22,741 bases of DNA from positions 199,669,690 through 199,692,430 of the forward strand of contig JBOZIK010000001.1 of NCBI GenBank assembly GCA_051453625.1. The letters run 5' to 3'. Below, piece by piece: positions 1 through 9,844 of this stretch. The translations under genes were made by a program, and so were the position numbers. The stretch's first letter is position 1; the number at the start of each line of letters is the position of its first letter. Source of the DNA: Welwitschia mirabilis (lineage: Eukaryota > Gnetophyta > Gnetopsida > Welwitschiales). The notes under the pieces are model-generated. The model was not told the DNA's origin, ran no database searches, and saw nothing but the letters and a program-made list of their open reading frames with translations.

Positions 1-535
1 ATATTTACTAATTATGGTAACTTCATAAAGTAAAACATTAGTCAAGTTAAAGATGTTCAAGTGATAACATAACCTTTACCAAAAGAATCAACTAAAGAGA
101 AATTGAGATAATGGTAGGGGAAAAATTCCAATACAAGTGCTTCTATCATGTTCAAGGTAAATCAATAGATATTTTAATGATTCTTTAAAGTGTTATCCAT
201 TAACTTTTAAATTTCCTAATTTTTCAAGTTGGAAGTTTTAATAGAGTCATTTAAGAGGTACATTTTCTAAAAGATAAGAACCTAATCATTAAGAAGTTTA
301 ACTATTTGTATAAAAAATGCACTCAAGTATTATATTTTTTTAGAAAAATAAGGGCCAAACCAAATAGAAACTAATTGATAAAACATAAAGGGTATGTAAT
401 CATTTTGAAGTAAAATCAATTGAAGATAAAGAAAATAAAATGATAAAACTTTAAGAGCACAAATTTTAGAGTCTAAATAAAATATAAAGAAGTGCTATAT
501 TTCATTGACAAGTAATTTCTTATGAAAATAGTATA
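1..535. other. AT-rich stretch, no gene recognised
   Basis: All frames on both strands are broken by frequent stops and I recognise no family motif. By position it could be the continuation (minus strand, downstream) of the gypsy-like coding remnant that follows the adjacent gap, but nothing in the translated fragments confirms this. No RNA gene or clear repeat was seen. Confidence 0.5.
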
Positions 536-655
536 NNNNNNNNNNNNNNNNNNNNNNNNNNNNNNNNNNNNNNNNNNNNNNNNNNNNNNNNNNNNNNNNN
601 NNNNNNNNNNNNNNNNNNNNNNNNNNNNNNNNNNNNNNNNNNNNNNNNNNNNNNN
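536..655. other. Assembly gap (120 N)
   Basis: This is a run of 120 undetermined bases. It falls exactly where the first copy of the internal direct duplication would be expected to continue, so the missing bases probably belong to that repeat. Confidence 0.99.
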
Positions 656-1313
656 AGCATGGATTACCATCAAAAAGATAAGGCTTTTACTAATGTAACA
701 TTTCAAGATATTCTAAGTCAAACTTTTAAAAAGAATAATCATTAAAAGCATAAGGTATAGCATACTTGGTACAAAAAGAATGAATGTTACTTTGAGGATC
801 ACATGAATGTTTAAAAGGTAGAGATGGGGAGATAAGAGAAATAGGCGTTTTGAAGTGATGGGTGTTATGAGAGTCAAGGAAAGAAACATGACCATGAGAA
901 TTATATGAAGGCATAATTGGAATAGATGGAAAAATATTATTATGATCAAGGTTATGAGGTAATATGATGGTGGAAATGGAAGTGGAAGGGGAAGTAGAGG
1001 GAAGGATGTGATTTGAAATTAAACATGTAGGCATAGATGGGAAGAATGTAGAAATATGGATAAAATGAATAAGTCATTTGTCTATGAAGTTGGAATAAAT
1101 ATCTATGGTTCCTTCATTGCTTTTAATTTCTTCATTAGTATCCATGTCATTATGTGGTTTGATTGTACTTTCATATTCATTGGTTATATCTATATCTTCC
1201 TTCTTTTGTTGAAGATTACTTTCACTCTCTAAATGATTGAATTCATCAAAATGATTATCAAGAGAAACAAGGGCATCATTTTCATCATTGATTAAAAGGT
1301 TTTAGTTTTCTCA
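656..1313 (-). repeat. Direct duplication inside gag-like region, copy 1
   Basis: This segment is repeated in the same orientation 888 bases further on (1544-2198). Both copies begin with AGCATGGATTA and end near a run reading TTTCTCA. By eye they match at roughly 85%, with small indels. Copy 1 is bounded by assembly gaps on both sides, so its true extent is unknown. Confidence 0.85.
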
Positions 1314-1413
1314 NNNNNNNNNNNNNNNNNNNNNNNNNNNNNNNNNNNNNNNNNNNNNNNNNNNNNNNNNNNNNNNNNNNNNNNNNNNNNNNNNNNNNNN
1401 NNNNNNNNNNNNN
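1314..1413. other. Assembly gap (100 N)
   Basis: Exactly 100 N, the usual placeholder for a gap of unknown size. It separates the two direct-repeat copies, so the distance between them is not reliable. Confidence 0.99.
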
Positions 1414-1543
1414 AGATAGTGTAAAGGATAAGTATCATTAGATAATTCATTCAAAGTACTACTCATAGAATGGATCCAAGAAATCTTTAAGGGCTTTTGA
1501 TAATGTTTCATAAGATGAAAAAGCTCCTTAAGATTTAATTGAA

Positions 1544-2198
1544 AGCATGGATTATTATCAATAAGATAAGACTTACCCTAATGTAAAATTCCAAGATATT
1601 CCAAGTCAAATTTTTTAAAAGAATAACTATTAAAAGCATAAGGTATCATGGACTTGGTAGAAAAAGAATGAATGTTACTTTAAGGATCATATGAATGTGT
1701 AAAAGGAAGAGATTGAGAAACAAGAGAAATGAACTTTTCAAAGTGATGGATGTTGTGAGAGTCAAGGAAATGAACATGGCCTTGAGAATTATATGAAGGT
1801 GTAATTGGAAGGGATGGAGAAGGGTTATCATTTTCAAGATTATGAGGTAATGTGAGGATGGAAATAGAAGTGGAAGGAGGAGTAGAGGGAAGGATGATTT
1901 GAATTTAAACATGAAGGCATAGATGGAGAAAATGTAGAAATATGAGTGGAATAAACAAGTCTATTCTCTATGAAGTTGGAATGAATCTCCAAGGGTCCTT
2001 CATTGCTTTTACTTTCTTCACTAGTATCCATGTCATTATGTAGTTCGATTGTACTTTCATATTCATTGGTTGTAACTATATCTTTCTTCTCTTATTGAAG
2101 ATTACTTTTACTCTTTAAATGATTAGATTCATCAAAAAGATTTCAAGAGAAATAAGAGCATCATCTTCATCATTTAAACGATTTTCAGGTTTCTCATG
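1544..2198 (-). repeat. Direct duplication inside gag-like region, copy 2
   Basis: This is the second copy of the 656-1313 segment, in the same orientation. It continues on both sides into sequence of the same broken ORF (1414-1543 and 2199-2957), which suggests that this copy sits in the original context. The minus-strand translation of both copies contains the related stretch SYNSxGHVxFLDSHNxHHF, so the duplication includes coding sequence. Confidence 0.85.
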
Positions 2199-2957
2199 AT
2201 TGGATTCCTCATCTTGATTATTTAGCAGTAAATGAATGATAGGGATATAATTTAATATCTCAATATCATCCTCTAATAAGTAGGCATATTCATCCTAATT
2301 GTTAACATGTTGAGTTATGTTACTATTATCTCCTTTTTGCTTATCTCCTAATGAGTAGGATGTTGAAGTTTGACATAAATCCATCTTCAAATTAAAAGTA
2401 ATAATCATCATCATTAGTGATTTCTAAGTTTTCTTCATTTTCCTCAAGGTAGAATGGATCAGGATGGTTGTGAGGATGTTGTGTTGTAAAAGATTATTGA
2501 ATATGTAAAAGAGATTTTTGCAAGTTTTTGACTATTTTTTCCAAGTTCTTATTGGTGTTTTCTTTATTTTTTGTCATTTCACTAATCATTTCTCTTAATG
2601 GATCTTTTTCTTCTTTATAGTATTTGATGAAAGATGATTCTTCTTGGTAGTAAACATGGAAGATGATTGGGATTGAAAAAGATGGTTGCAAGAGGTTTGT
2701 CTAAATGAGGTGGAATCCCTAAAATATGGTGAATCTTCATCATTATCTTGATATAAGGATTGAAAAGAAAAGGAAAAAGAATAATTAGGTTGAAAAGAAG
2801 AATGAGCCAAATCCTTTTTTTCAACATCATTTTGTGATGGTCTCTCTCTTTCAGCAAAGATTTCTCAAAGTGTTTTCTTATCAATGTCCTTATCATTTTA
2901 CAAGTTTCTTCTCTTTTGAGAAAGAAGTTCTACAATAGTTTTTCTATTATGATTCAT

Positions 2958-3760
2958 TGAAACAAGCAAGAAGAATAGCATAAGAGAATTTAGACTCAAA
3001 ATAATAAGAAAGATAGGTACACAATGAAGATCAAGGTTCACGGATGATTTATAATTTGAGGTTGCTATTTTTTAACATTCAAAAGATGTGAAATCATTAT
3101 TACAAATTAACTACATAGATAAAAGAAAATCTAATTGTAAGATAGAAAAAAAAGAAAGAAATTCTAGAATTTACGTGCCTATGTTGTGCATACCTAGATT
3201 TTTATTTGAAGTCGAATAATTCTTGATTATTTTTATTAATCTAGTTTCTTACTGGCTGATATTTTATCTTTTTGCTAGAACTCCTTGTATCCTTGCATGT
3301 ACAAATAGTTAAAAAAACCAAAATCAAATGTAATGGACCATCGTCCACCTGGTCGTGGGGACGACAAGGAGAATGACAATCATAGAAGATCTAAACTCAA
3401 AAAAATTAGAAAACTCTAAAAACTACAAAAAAAAAAAAAGATTATAGAAACTAGACTATTATTCCTACTATTATGCAGATGAAAAATAGGATGATAGTAC
3501 TTTATTACTAAACTATGAATAGAAGAAGAATTGTAAAAATAGAAACTAAATTTAAAATTTCAGAACTATCATGTCCTATGTTGTCTGGACGATAGAGAGA
3601 ATGACAGGGTCCCTAAAAGTTACAAAAAATAAAATTTTGCAAAAATAAATCTACCTTAAATTACATTAGAAATACAGCATTAATTCAAATAAATAAAATG
3701 AACAAAAAGATTTAAGGTACTTATTTGGTTAATGACAATCCTCTTAGCTCCTTATAGTCT
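2958..3760 (-). other. 5' leader (untranslated region) of gypsy-like element
   Basis: About 800 bases lie between the primer-binding site and the first ATG of the gag-position ORF. The stretch is AT-rich, has a poly-A run near 3427-3437 and no open frame. It contains one GC-rich perfect hairpin, listed separately, that matches motifs in the LTR and in the internal region near 5950. A long leader is common in plant Ty3/gypsy elements; the assignment here is by position only. Confidence 0.5.
3352..3365. repeat. Short perfect hairpin GTCGT-GGGG-ACGAC
   Basis: Two 5-base arms flank a GGGG loop (CCCC on the minus strand). It follows CATCGTCCACC and stands out from the AT-rich surroundings. The same core recurs at 5940-5955, and a relative, GTCAT-CCAC-ATGAC, occurs in the LTR at 4814-4827. 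Confidence 0.8.
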
Positions 3761-3778
3761 TCTTGGGTAACGACGCCA
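3761..3778 (-). other. Degenerate tRNA-Asp-type primer-binding site
   Basis: The minus strand reads TGGCGTCGTTACCCAAGA. The PBS of many plant Ty3/gypsy elements, complementary to the 3' end of tRNA-Asp, reads TGGCGCCGTTGCCGGGGA. The differences include two transition-type changes (C to T, G to A) expected from decay of methylated DNA. It lies just inside the LTR end, which sets the orientation of the element as minus. Confidence 0.7.
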
Positions 3779-4273
3779 AAATATTGCAGTGCAAATTTAT
3801 GCAATTCTGAAGTTCTTTAAGTAAACCTGTAATTAATTAACTTGCAGAAAAACACATGCTAGTATAAACGAGAGTTTACTTGAATGTTGTAATCCCAACA
3901 AAGGCATTAGGCTTAGAGTTAGAGAATTAATTTCCGAAGGTAGTTTTTGGTATTTTATCTTTTACTAACTGAAAGTAAATAATAAATTAAATGCAATGCA
4001 AAATAAATAAATATGAAATGCAAGTAAATAAAGGTGAAAATAAAATGGATTCACTTGGTTCCTAATCCTTCTGTCAAAAGTACTAGCTTCTAGCCTTTCT
4101 GTTACAAAGACTATCCTTCTTATAATTCATATTAATTAAGAATAGTATCTACTAATTCTTAACCAACATAACTATCAGATCTACCAAGTAGAATATGCAA
4201 TATGCAATATGAAATAAAATGGAAATGCAATGCAAACCTACTACTATCTAAGGTCAACCTTAATAAAGGTCGC

Positions 4274-4317
4274 CCTCATGATCTAAATAAATCCACCTCA
4301 TGATCTAAATAAATCCA
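4274..4317. repeat. 22-base tandem duplication private to LTR copy 1
   Basis: A 22-base unit containing CATGATCTAAATAAATCC occurs at 4274-4295 and again at 4296-4317 without a change. The aligned part of LTR copy 2 (near 6974-6996) has the unit only once. It therefore arose after the two copies separated. Confidence 0.9.
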
Positions 4318-4567
4318 AGGTTATCACTAACTAAGATCAAATTAAATCATAAGGGACATTCATATAATTGAAGTGAAAAGAGTAATTGTATTAATCAAAA
4401 GAGCTTTACATCCACTTACAATAGTATAATAGCACCTCAATGGGAAAGACACAACCTAACACTAAGAAAACCCCTTTTTGCAGCTACTGGATGGACCTCC
4501 TACCTTCAAGCTTCTATCACAAGCATATCCAGTACAAACGATCATTGGAATTAAAGGAGGGAAGGGG

Positions 4568-4575
4568 TATTTATA
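4568..4575 (-). promoter_or_regulatory. TATA box of gypsy-like LTR copy 1
   Basis: The minus strand reads TATAAATA. The same octamer is kept at the aligned place in copy 2 (7244-7251) and copy 3 (13253-13260), although the rest of the LTR has drifted. Transcription would run leftward through the LTR end, PBS and gag-position ORF. Activity is not shown. Confidence 0.65.
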
Positions 4576-4682
4576 GTTTTACAATGAACTATAAACCTAG
4601 ACATCTATTAAGGAAACCCTAGCTTCTCACATAGCCCGTTTGGCACATGTTACAATGCAATTTACTATCGCAGTGTAAAAAC

Positions 4683-5043
4683 AGTTGTTGTCCCATCCAT
4701 CATCCACATGACAGTGGGGATAACACTACCTTATTGCCTTGGATTATATGCCCATGTGATACCGTTAGCTCCATGGGTTGCCCGCACATGTTACTGAGGC
4801 TATCGTCCTATTGGTCATCCACATGACATAGGGGATGACACCTTGGACTGTGTTCCCATGTGTTATTGTTACCTGCATGTGTTCTCCTCACATCCGTCAT
4901 CCTTCTTGTCATCCAAACGACCAAGGGAACGATGCCCTATGATCATGTACTGTCGTCCAAATGTTGCCCATGTGCTGCTCCTTTATAGCTATGTTAATGA
5001 ACCATTGTCCCCTCTATTATGGGGATGACAGTGGGGACGACAT
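4683..5043 (-). repeat. Degenerate ~100-base tandem repeats with dyads in U3 of gypsy-like LTR
   Basis: Three to four imperfect units (starting near 4683, 4800, 4893 and 5002) each carry a core of the form TCGTCC, spacer, GTCATCCACATGAC, GGGGATGACA. The core contains short dyads: GTCAT-CCAC-ATGAC at 4814-4827 is perfect and others are degraded. The array is much more GC-rich than its surroundings and lies upstream of the TATA box in transcriptional sense, where LTR enhancers usually sit. LTR copies 2 and 3 keep eroded versions. Confidence 0.65.
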
Positions 5044-5277
5044 GCTTCTTAAGCTTCTCAAGTAGTAAAAATTGGTCTTCTTCACCTTTAGTCCTCCTTC
5101 AATATGCTAAGTATCAGAACATGTCAGAAATGCCTTCAATTATGTCAAGAATTACATGTTTTTATGCTCATCTTATCGTCTCTTCATAATCAGCAGAATT
5201 GTATCTAAACCTGTATAAATGTCCTACAAAAGTACTCCAAATACATTATCAAATTTCTACAAATTAGCATCATAACA

Positions 5278-5291
5278 TAGCCTCCTACTTA
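5278..5291 (-). other. Polypurine-tract-like sequence next to LTR copy 1
   Basis: The minus strand reads TAAGTAGGAGGCTA directly before the LTR start TGTTATG. This is the place and purine bias expected for the plus-strand primer that precedes a 3' LTR. LTR copy 2 has no purine tract at the corresponding place (TTATATAATAT). The tract is short and slightly impure, so this could be chance. Confidence 0.4.
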
Positions 5292-5939
5292 GCCTTGTCA
5301 GTCTCTGATAAAGTAGGTAATCAACTAGATTACGAGCTAATTTAACTAAGATAATCATCAACTAAAGAAATGGAATTTGAGTTCTATTTATTATGCAGGA
5401 ATAGATGATAACAAGGCATTAATACAATTACTACTATATTTATAAGACCCTACTTAAACTCATTACAATAGTCTAAATAGATGTCATACACATAATAAGT
5501 TAGAGTGATAGTTCTAGAAAATGATAATGTATAGATATAATGCTGAAATTAATATGTAAGCTCAAGTAGTAATAATCTCAAAAAATAATGCATGAAAAGC
5601 TCATTAATGTTTTCTACAATGGTAAAGTATAGGAGTAATCATGGCATTTTTTTTTCCCTTAAATGATCAAAAACATAACTTTGAAAAATCAGTGAGTGTG
5701 CTACCTGCTCCTGCTAAATAATTTCCATAAAATGTATTCAAGTAACATGCTATCATGTCCAAACAATGCATTATAAGTATGTATCATCCAAGATCAAGAT
5801 AATTCTTAAAAATTGATATATTTTTGCTGTAATATTTCAGAAGAAATCTTGAAGAGCCATTCTTACCCCCTCCTCCCCCATATAAAAAGCAAGATGTCCC
5901 AGATTGCAAAAAAGAAAAAAGAATGACTATCGTCCCTTC

Positions 5940-5955
5940 TGTCGTGGGGACGACA
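5940..5955. repeat. Short perfect hairpin TGTCGT-GGGG-ACGACA
   Basis: Six-base arms flank a four-base loop. It is preceded by TATCGTCCC, mirroring the leader copy (ATCGTCCACC before the hairpin at 3352). Shared core and context suggest common descent within the retrotransposon family rather than chance. Confidence 0.8.
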
Positions 5956-6457
5956 TAGCAAGACAACAGTTTATAAAATAAGTTATTTGGACTGATTAGA
6001 AAAAAATTCTGGAAAAATTTAATAGCAAGCAAGTATTAGAGATGCGATAGAAAAAATAGAAGGAAAAAATGTAAAGAATTTATCTTTAAAAACATAATTA
6101 TGAAAAAATAAACTGATGAGATCATAATCATGCATGAAATATAGAAAGAAATGCTCATAAGTATTCCTCCAATGTGGTCTAGAGTCCATAAGTATTTAAA
6201 AATTTGTAAGTGGATGAATGCAAAACTACAAAACCACATAGCAAAAACATTAGCATAAAACAAAAGATCACACCAATCAAGGGGAAAGAAATGCATTAAT
6301 TGATAGTGCATAAAAGAAAAAAATAGTCCTTATAAAGAAAAACCTATGAGTGAAAATAAAAAGACAACTAGAGAGCTACTAAATGATCAAGTTCTAATTA
6401 TGATGTAGAAAAAGATATTGTAATGACTTTGAAAAATCCCAAACAAAACAACTAAGG

Positions 6458-6557
6458 NNNNNNNNNNNNNNNNNNNNNNNNNNNNNNNNNNNNNNNNNNN
6501 NNNNNNNNNNNNNNNNNNNNNNNNNNNNNNNNNNNNNNNNNNNNNNNNNNNNNNNNN
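6458..6557. other. Assembly gap (100 N)
   Basis: A 100-N placeholder. It hides about 75 bases of the 3' end of LTR copy 2, its PBS and an unknown amount of internal sequence. Confidence 0.99.
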
Positions 6558-7955
6558 TAGTATAGAGGGGAGTTCACCAGAATATCGTAATCCCAACGAA
6601 GGCAATAGTCTCAAAGTTAGAGAATTAATTTTCAAAGGTATTTTTTGGTCTTTTATCTTTTACTAACTGAAAGTAAATAATAAATTAAATGCAATGCAAG
6701 ATGAATAAAGATAAAATGCAAGTGCATGGAAATGGAAATGAAATGAATTCACTTGGTTCATAATCCTTTTATCATAAGGACTAGCTTCTAGTCCTTTTAT
6801 CATGAATACTATCCTTTCTATAATTTATATTAATTAAGAAGAGCATTTAATTAGTTCTTAACCAATATAAACTATAAGATCTACCAAGTAGAATATAAAA
6901 TGCAATATGGAATGAAATGGAAATGTAATGCAAACCTACTAATAACTAAGGTAAACCTTAATAAATATTGTCCTTATGATCTAAATAAATCCAAGCTTGT
7001 CACTAACTAAGATCAACTTAAACCATAAGGGACATTTACATAATAGAAATGAAAAGAGTATTGTATTACTGAAAATAACTTTACATCCACTTACAATAGA
7101 ATAACAACACCTCAATGAAAGAGACACAGCCTAACACCAAGAAAACCCCTTTCTGCAGCTATTAGATGGACCTCCTACATTTAGGCTTCCATCATAAGCA
7201 TATCAAGTATAAACGATGATTTGGAAGTGAAGGAAGGAAAGGTTATTTATAGTTTTACAATGAACTATAACCTTAGATGTTTATTAAGTAAACCCTAGCT
7301 ACCCACATGGCCCGTTTGACACTCTTTACAATGAAATTTATTGTTGCAATGTAAAAATAGTTGTCGTACTATCCATCATCCACATAACAGTGGAGATGAT
7401 GCTGTCTTTTTATCTTGGGTTGTATGCCCATGTGATATCATTAGCTCCATGGGTTGCCCATGCATGTTACCAAGGCTGTTATCCTATCGGGGTCATCCAC
7501 ATGAAATAGGGGATGATGCATTGGGTTATGTATCCATGTATCACCATCAACCCTATGAGTTGTACTTGCATCTGTCATCTTAAATGTCATTCAGATGACC
7601 TAGGGGATAATGCCATATCACCATGTGCTACTGTCCAAGTGTTGCTCATGTGTTGTTCCTATGTAGTTGTGTTAGTGAGTTGTCCTCCCCTTTGTCATTG
7701 GGACGACAGTGGGGACAACACTCTTCCTAAGCTCCTCAAGCAGTGTAAATTGGTCTTCTTCACCTTTAGTCCTTCTTTAATATGCTAAGTATCAGATCAT
7801 GCCTGAAATGCCTTCAATTATACCAAAAATTACATGTTTTCATGATCATCTTATCATCTCTCTATAATCAGCAAAATTACATCTAAACCTATATAAATGT
7901 CCTACAAAAGTACTCCAAATACACCATTAAATTCCTAGAAGTTGGCATCACAACA
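6558..7955 (-). mobile_element. Gypsy-like LTR, copy 2 (3' end lost in gap)
   Basis: It aligns with 3860-5277 along its whole length. On the minus strand it starts TGTTGTGATGCCAAC at 7955, with TATAAATA at 7244-7251. The dyad repeats (about 7360-7715) are more eroded than in copy 1; for example the dyad near 7490 now reads GTCATCCACATGAAAT. Open frames at 7341-7583 and 7513-7788 lie in this repeat region and are not genes. The flank beyond 7955 shows no purine tract, as expected for the outer edge of a 5' LTR. Confidence 0.8.
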
Positions 7956-8539
7956 ATATTATATAAAGTCTATTTTAAGCCTTCCTAAATGCTAATATGT
8001 ATGTAGTTGTTTACAGAGTTTTCAAGCAAACATTATAAATATAATGTTTGTTGACTAGTTAACGCTAACATGTGGCTATCTCTTTAATAATGAGGTTATA
8101 TTATAATTTTTTAATGCTTCAAAGTGTTTGTAATATTACATATATTAGTATTACATAATCAAAATAAATATAGAAAACCATTTTCCTTCTTCATAAATAA
8201 GGATCCCTCTCCTTGAGTATGCAATTCTTTCATGCTTCATCTCAACATTACTTTCTTTGGCACAAGGAGGCATCTCATAAGGTTTTCCAAATAACTTTGC
8301 TTATCAAAGATTATTATTTATTTTGGTTGTTTTTGCATTTATATTTTCATGAGAAAAAAAATTTTAAGTGAGAATAAGACTACATTTTATGTGTCTTCTT
8401 TTATTTTTATCTTTCTATAACTGTTGCCTAAGTTTTAGGTTTTTTTTACTTGTTATTTTGTATTATTCTATCTTTCTATGTTTGCACTTGAGTTTTATTT
8501 AGCTATTTCTTATTTTATGCATAATGCTAAGCATCTAAG
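7956..8539. other. AT-rich stretch without recognised gene
   Basis: Long T-rich runs and no open frame of note. No match by eye to the LTR families elsewhere in the window. It could be host intergenic DNA or an older repeat. Confidence 0.5.
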
Positions 8540-9639
8540 AAAGACTTAGCTTAAAAAAAATTATAGGTGCACAAACAGAAAGGTCATTAGTAGTAGACCA
8601 AATCAAAGGAAGCATTAAATCAAGAACCAAAGAATGGTAGGACAAAAAGGCATTAAGTGAAATAACCCTCTACCAGGTAGTCTAGATAATCAAGTAGTAG
8701 TGGAATTACAAGTCAAAAGGGAAAGCATGATTTGAAAATTAAGACTACTTTAAAAATTACAATTATGGAGAGGCTAAAGGTAAGAATGAAAGAGGCACCT
8801 ATAAAGTCTCAACCCAAGCAAATGAAAATAAAATATTTGAGATAATAAAGAATAAAGCTCAGATAGCCAAAAGAAAAAACCTAAAAAAAAAAAAAATACT
8901 AGTACATTAGCCTTAGTTAAATTAAGGACAATTAAAAAATGTTTACAAGAAATGCTAGAAAAAGTACAAATATTACAAAAACTAAAAACTAGAGGTGATG
9001 AATAATTGATGGAATTAGAAGGCATTGAAAAACCATTAGTTCTTGATGACTCACCTAAATATATAAGGAAAATTATAGAAAACATAGAGAAGTGCTAAAC
9101 CTCTATTATAGAACTAGAGTTTCAAAATTGGCTAGAGTTCCAAATGACTAAATAGTAATAATAGTAATTGGTGGAGATTCATAATTGAAGCGTTGTTGAA
9201 AAAATTGACTTGATGCCAAAATTCAAAAAACTATGGACTAAAGTTTTTGCAAGCTCACAAAAATGAACTAGACCTATGTTGTTAATGCTATAGGTACATT
9301 TATTCCTTTAAAAGTATGATATTTTTATGTAAGTATAGAGCTCCATGAAGAAATGAATAAGAAATTAGAGAAAGAAGCAAAGATTTAGGCTATTGTAAAT
9401 TAGGTGAAGGTACACATATAACCTTAAATTATCTATTATGTTACTAGTTTACCTAAAGTAGGACTATTGGTTAAGGAAGATTATGGAAATAAGACTAAGA
9501 TAACTACAAAAGATAAGAAAATTAAGATTATTAAAAAAGAGAAAACAATTAGATTAGGAGGTTCTGAGTGAAGTGTTTTTATCCCTATGTGGAAAATAAT
9601 CTTATAAGGCTTGACAAGGAACATTTCAAGAGTATATCA
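8540..9639 (+). pseudogene. Unidentified lysine-rich decayed coding remnant
   Basis: The plus strand changes to an A-rich, purine-biased composition that reads as a decayed protein: Lys- and Glu-rich fragments with many stops and frame changes. One fragment around 8895-8998 is open and contains TIKKCLQEMLEKVQILQKLK, which could form a coiled coil. Another, around 9285-9400, includes FIPLKV and VSIELHEEMNKKLEKEAK. A third, around 9430-9565, contains SLPKVGLLVKEDYG. I do not recognise the family. A retroelement gag or an endogenous pararetrovirus fragment are possibilities, but neither is shown. It is not functional. Confidence 0.3.
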
Positions 9640-9649
9640 NNNNNNNNNN
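9640..9649. other. Assembly gap (10 N)
   Basis: A run of ten undetermined bases, unlike the longer placeholders. It ends the readable part of the lysine-rich remnant. Confidence 0.99.
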
Positions 9650-9844
9650 TATTTGTCATGATATATAATATTTAATTCTTTATCAACATCAAAGAAAATA
9701 AAATAGTAAATCTTTTTTAATTTTTTTTTTGCTAGAATAAATGATTTTGTTATCAAAAAAATAAAATAGACTACCTTTTTCATGTTTATTAAATCAAATC
9801 TTTAGAGATCAGAATGTTCCTTTTCATGATGTAAGAATACAAAT

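Larger units (their letters stand above)
656..2957 (-). pseudogene. Broken ORF in gag position of minus-oriented gypsy-like element
   Basis: Read on the minus strand, an ATG at 2957 opens with MNHNRKTIVELLSQKRRNL, meets a stop, then continues in the same frame to about 2595 with one more in-frame stop. This gives a charged, Ser/Asn/Gln-rich N-terminal region of roughly 120 codons. Below 2595 the coding sense survives only in fragments that change frame, rich in Ser, Pro, His, Asn and Leu. One segment is present twice (656-1313 and 1544-2198). I see no zinc knuckle, protease or reverse transcriptase motif. The gag assignment rests on position: it starts about 800 bases downstream of a tRNA-Asp-like primer-binding site and LTR in the same orientation. 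It is clearly non-functional. A lineage-specific extra ORF of the retrotransposon is the main alternative. Confidence 0.5.
3785..5277 (-). mobile_element. Gypsy-like LTR, copy 1 (full length)
   Basis: On the minus strand it starts TGTTATGATGC at 5277 and ends CTGCA at 3785, about 1493 bases. Two other copies (6558-7955, 13017-13756) align along it, and all three share the outer end (TGTTRTGA). The PBS lies just beyond its 3' end. It contains a TATAAATA box (4568-4575), upstream tandem degenerate repeats (4683-5043) and a 22-base tandem duplication (4274-4317). The short open frames inside (4440-4622, 4843-5028) have no coding features and fall in repeat sequence. The exact 3' end is uncertain by a few bases. 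Confidence 0.8.
5278..6457 (-). mobile_element. Internal-type region between two gypsy-like LTRs
   Basis: About 1.2 kb without a convincing gene lies between LTR copy 1 and, across a gap, LTR copy 2. Open frames of 80-90 codons on the minus strand (5784-6032, 6036-6311) are hydrophobic, resemble no family I know and are probably AT-driven. Two non-random tracts stand out. The minus strand has a G-rich run at 5865-5882 (TATGGGGGAGGGGGTAAG), like the G-rich tracts in 3' regions of some plant gypsy elements. The GC-rich hairpin at 5940-5955 matches that in the leader. I infer retrotransposon internal or 3' non-coding DNA rather than host DNA. Confidence 0.4.

Noticed and set aside
4440-5028. Open frames at 4440-4622 and 4843-5028 on the plus strand as small genes
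   Set aside because: Both lie inside gypsy-like LTR copy 1, antisense to its transcription, partly in the U3 tandem repeats. The aligned LTR copies do not keep the frames.
5784-6311. Hydrophobic minus-strand frames suggesting membrane proteins or an env-like ORF
   Set aside because: AT-rich DNA yields Phe/Leu/Ile-rich frames by chance. The frames are short, unlinked, without a signal-peptide design or Cys pattern, and I could not tie them to a family.
7341-7788. Overlapping open frames with Cys/His-rich translations in LTR copy 2
   Set aside because: They fall in the eroded dyad-repeat part of an LTR. The Cys/His richness comes from ATG/CAT/TGT-rich repeat sequence in a GC-richer patch, not from a zinc-binding fold.
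8540-9639. Naming the lysine-rich remnant as an endogenous pararetrovirus
   Set aside because: Some fragments gave that impression, but no diagnostic motif (protease, RT, zinc knuckle) is visible, so it is left unidentified.
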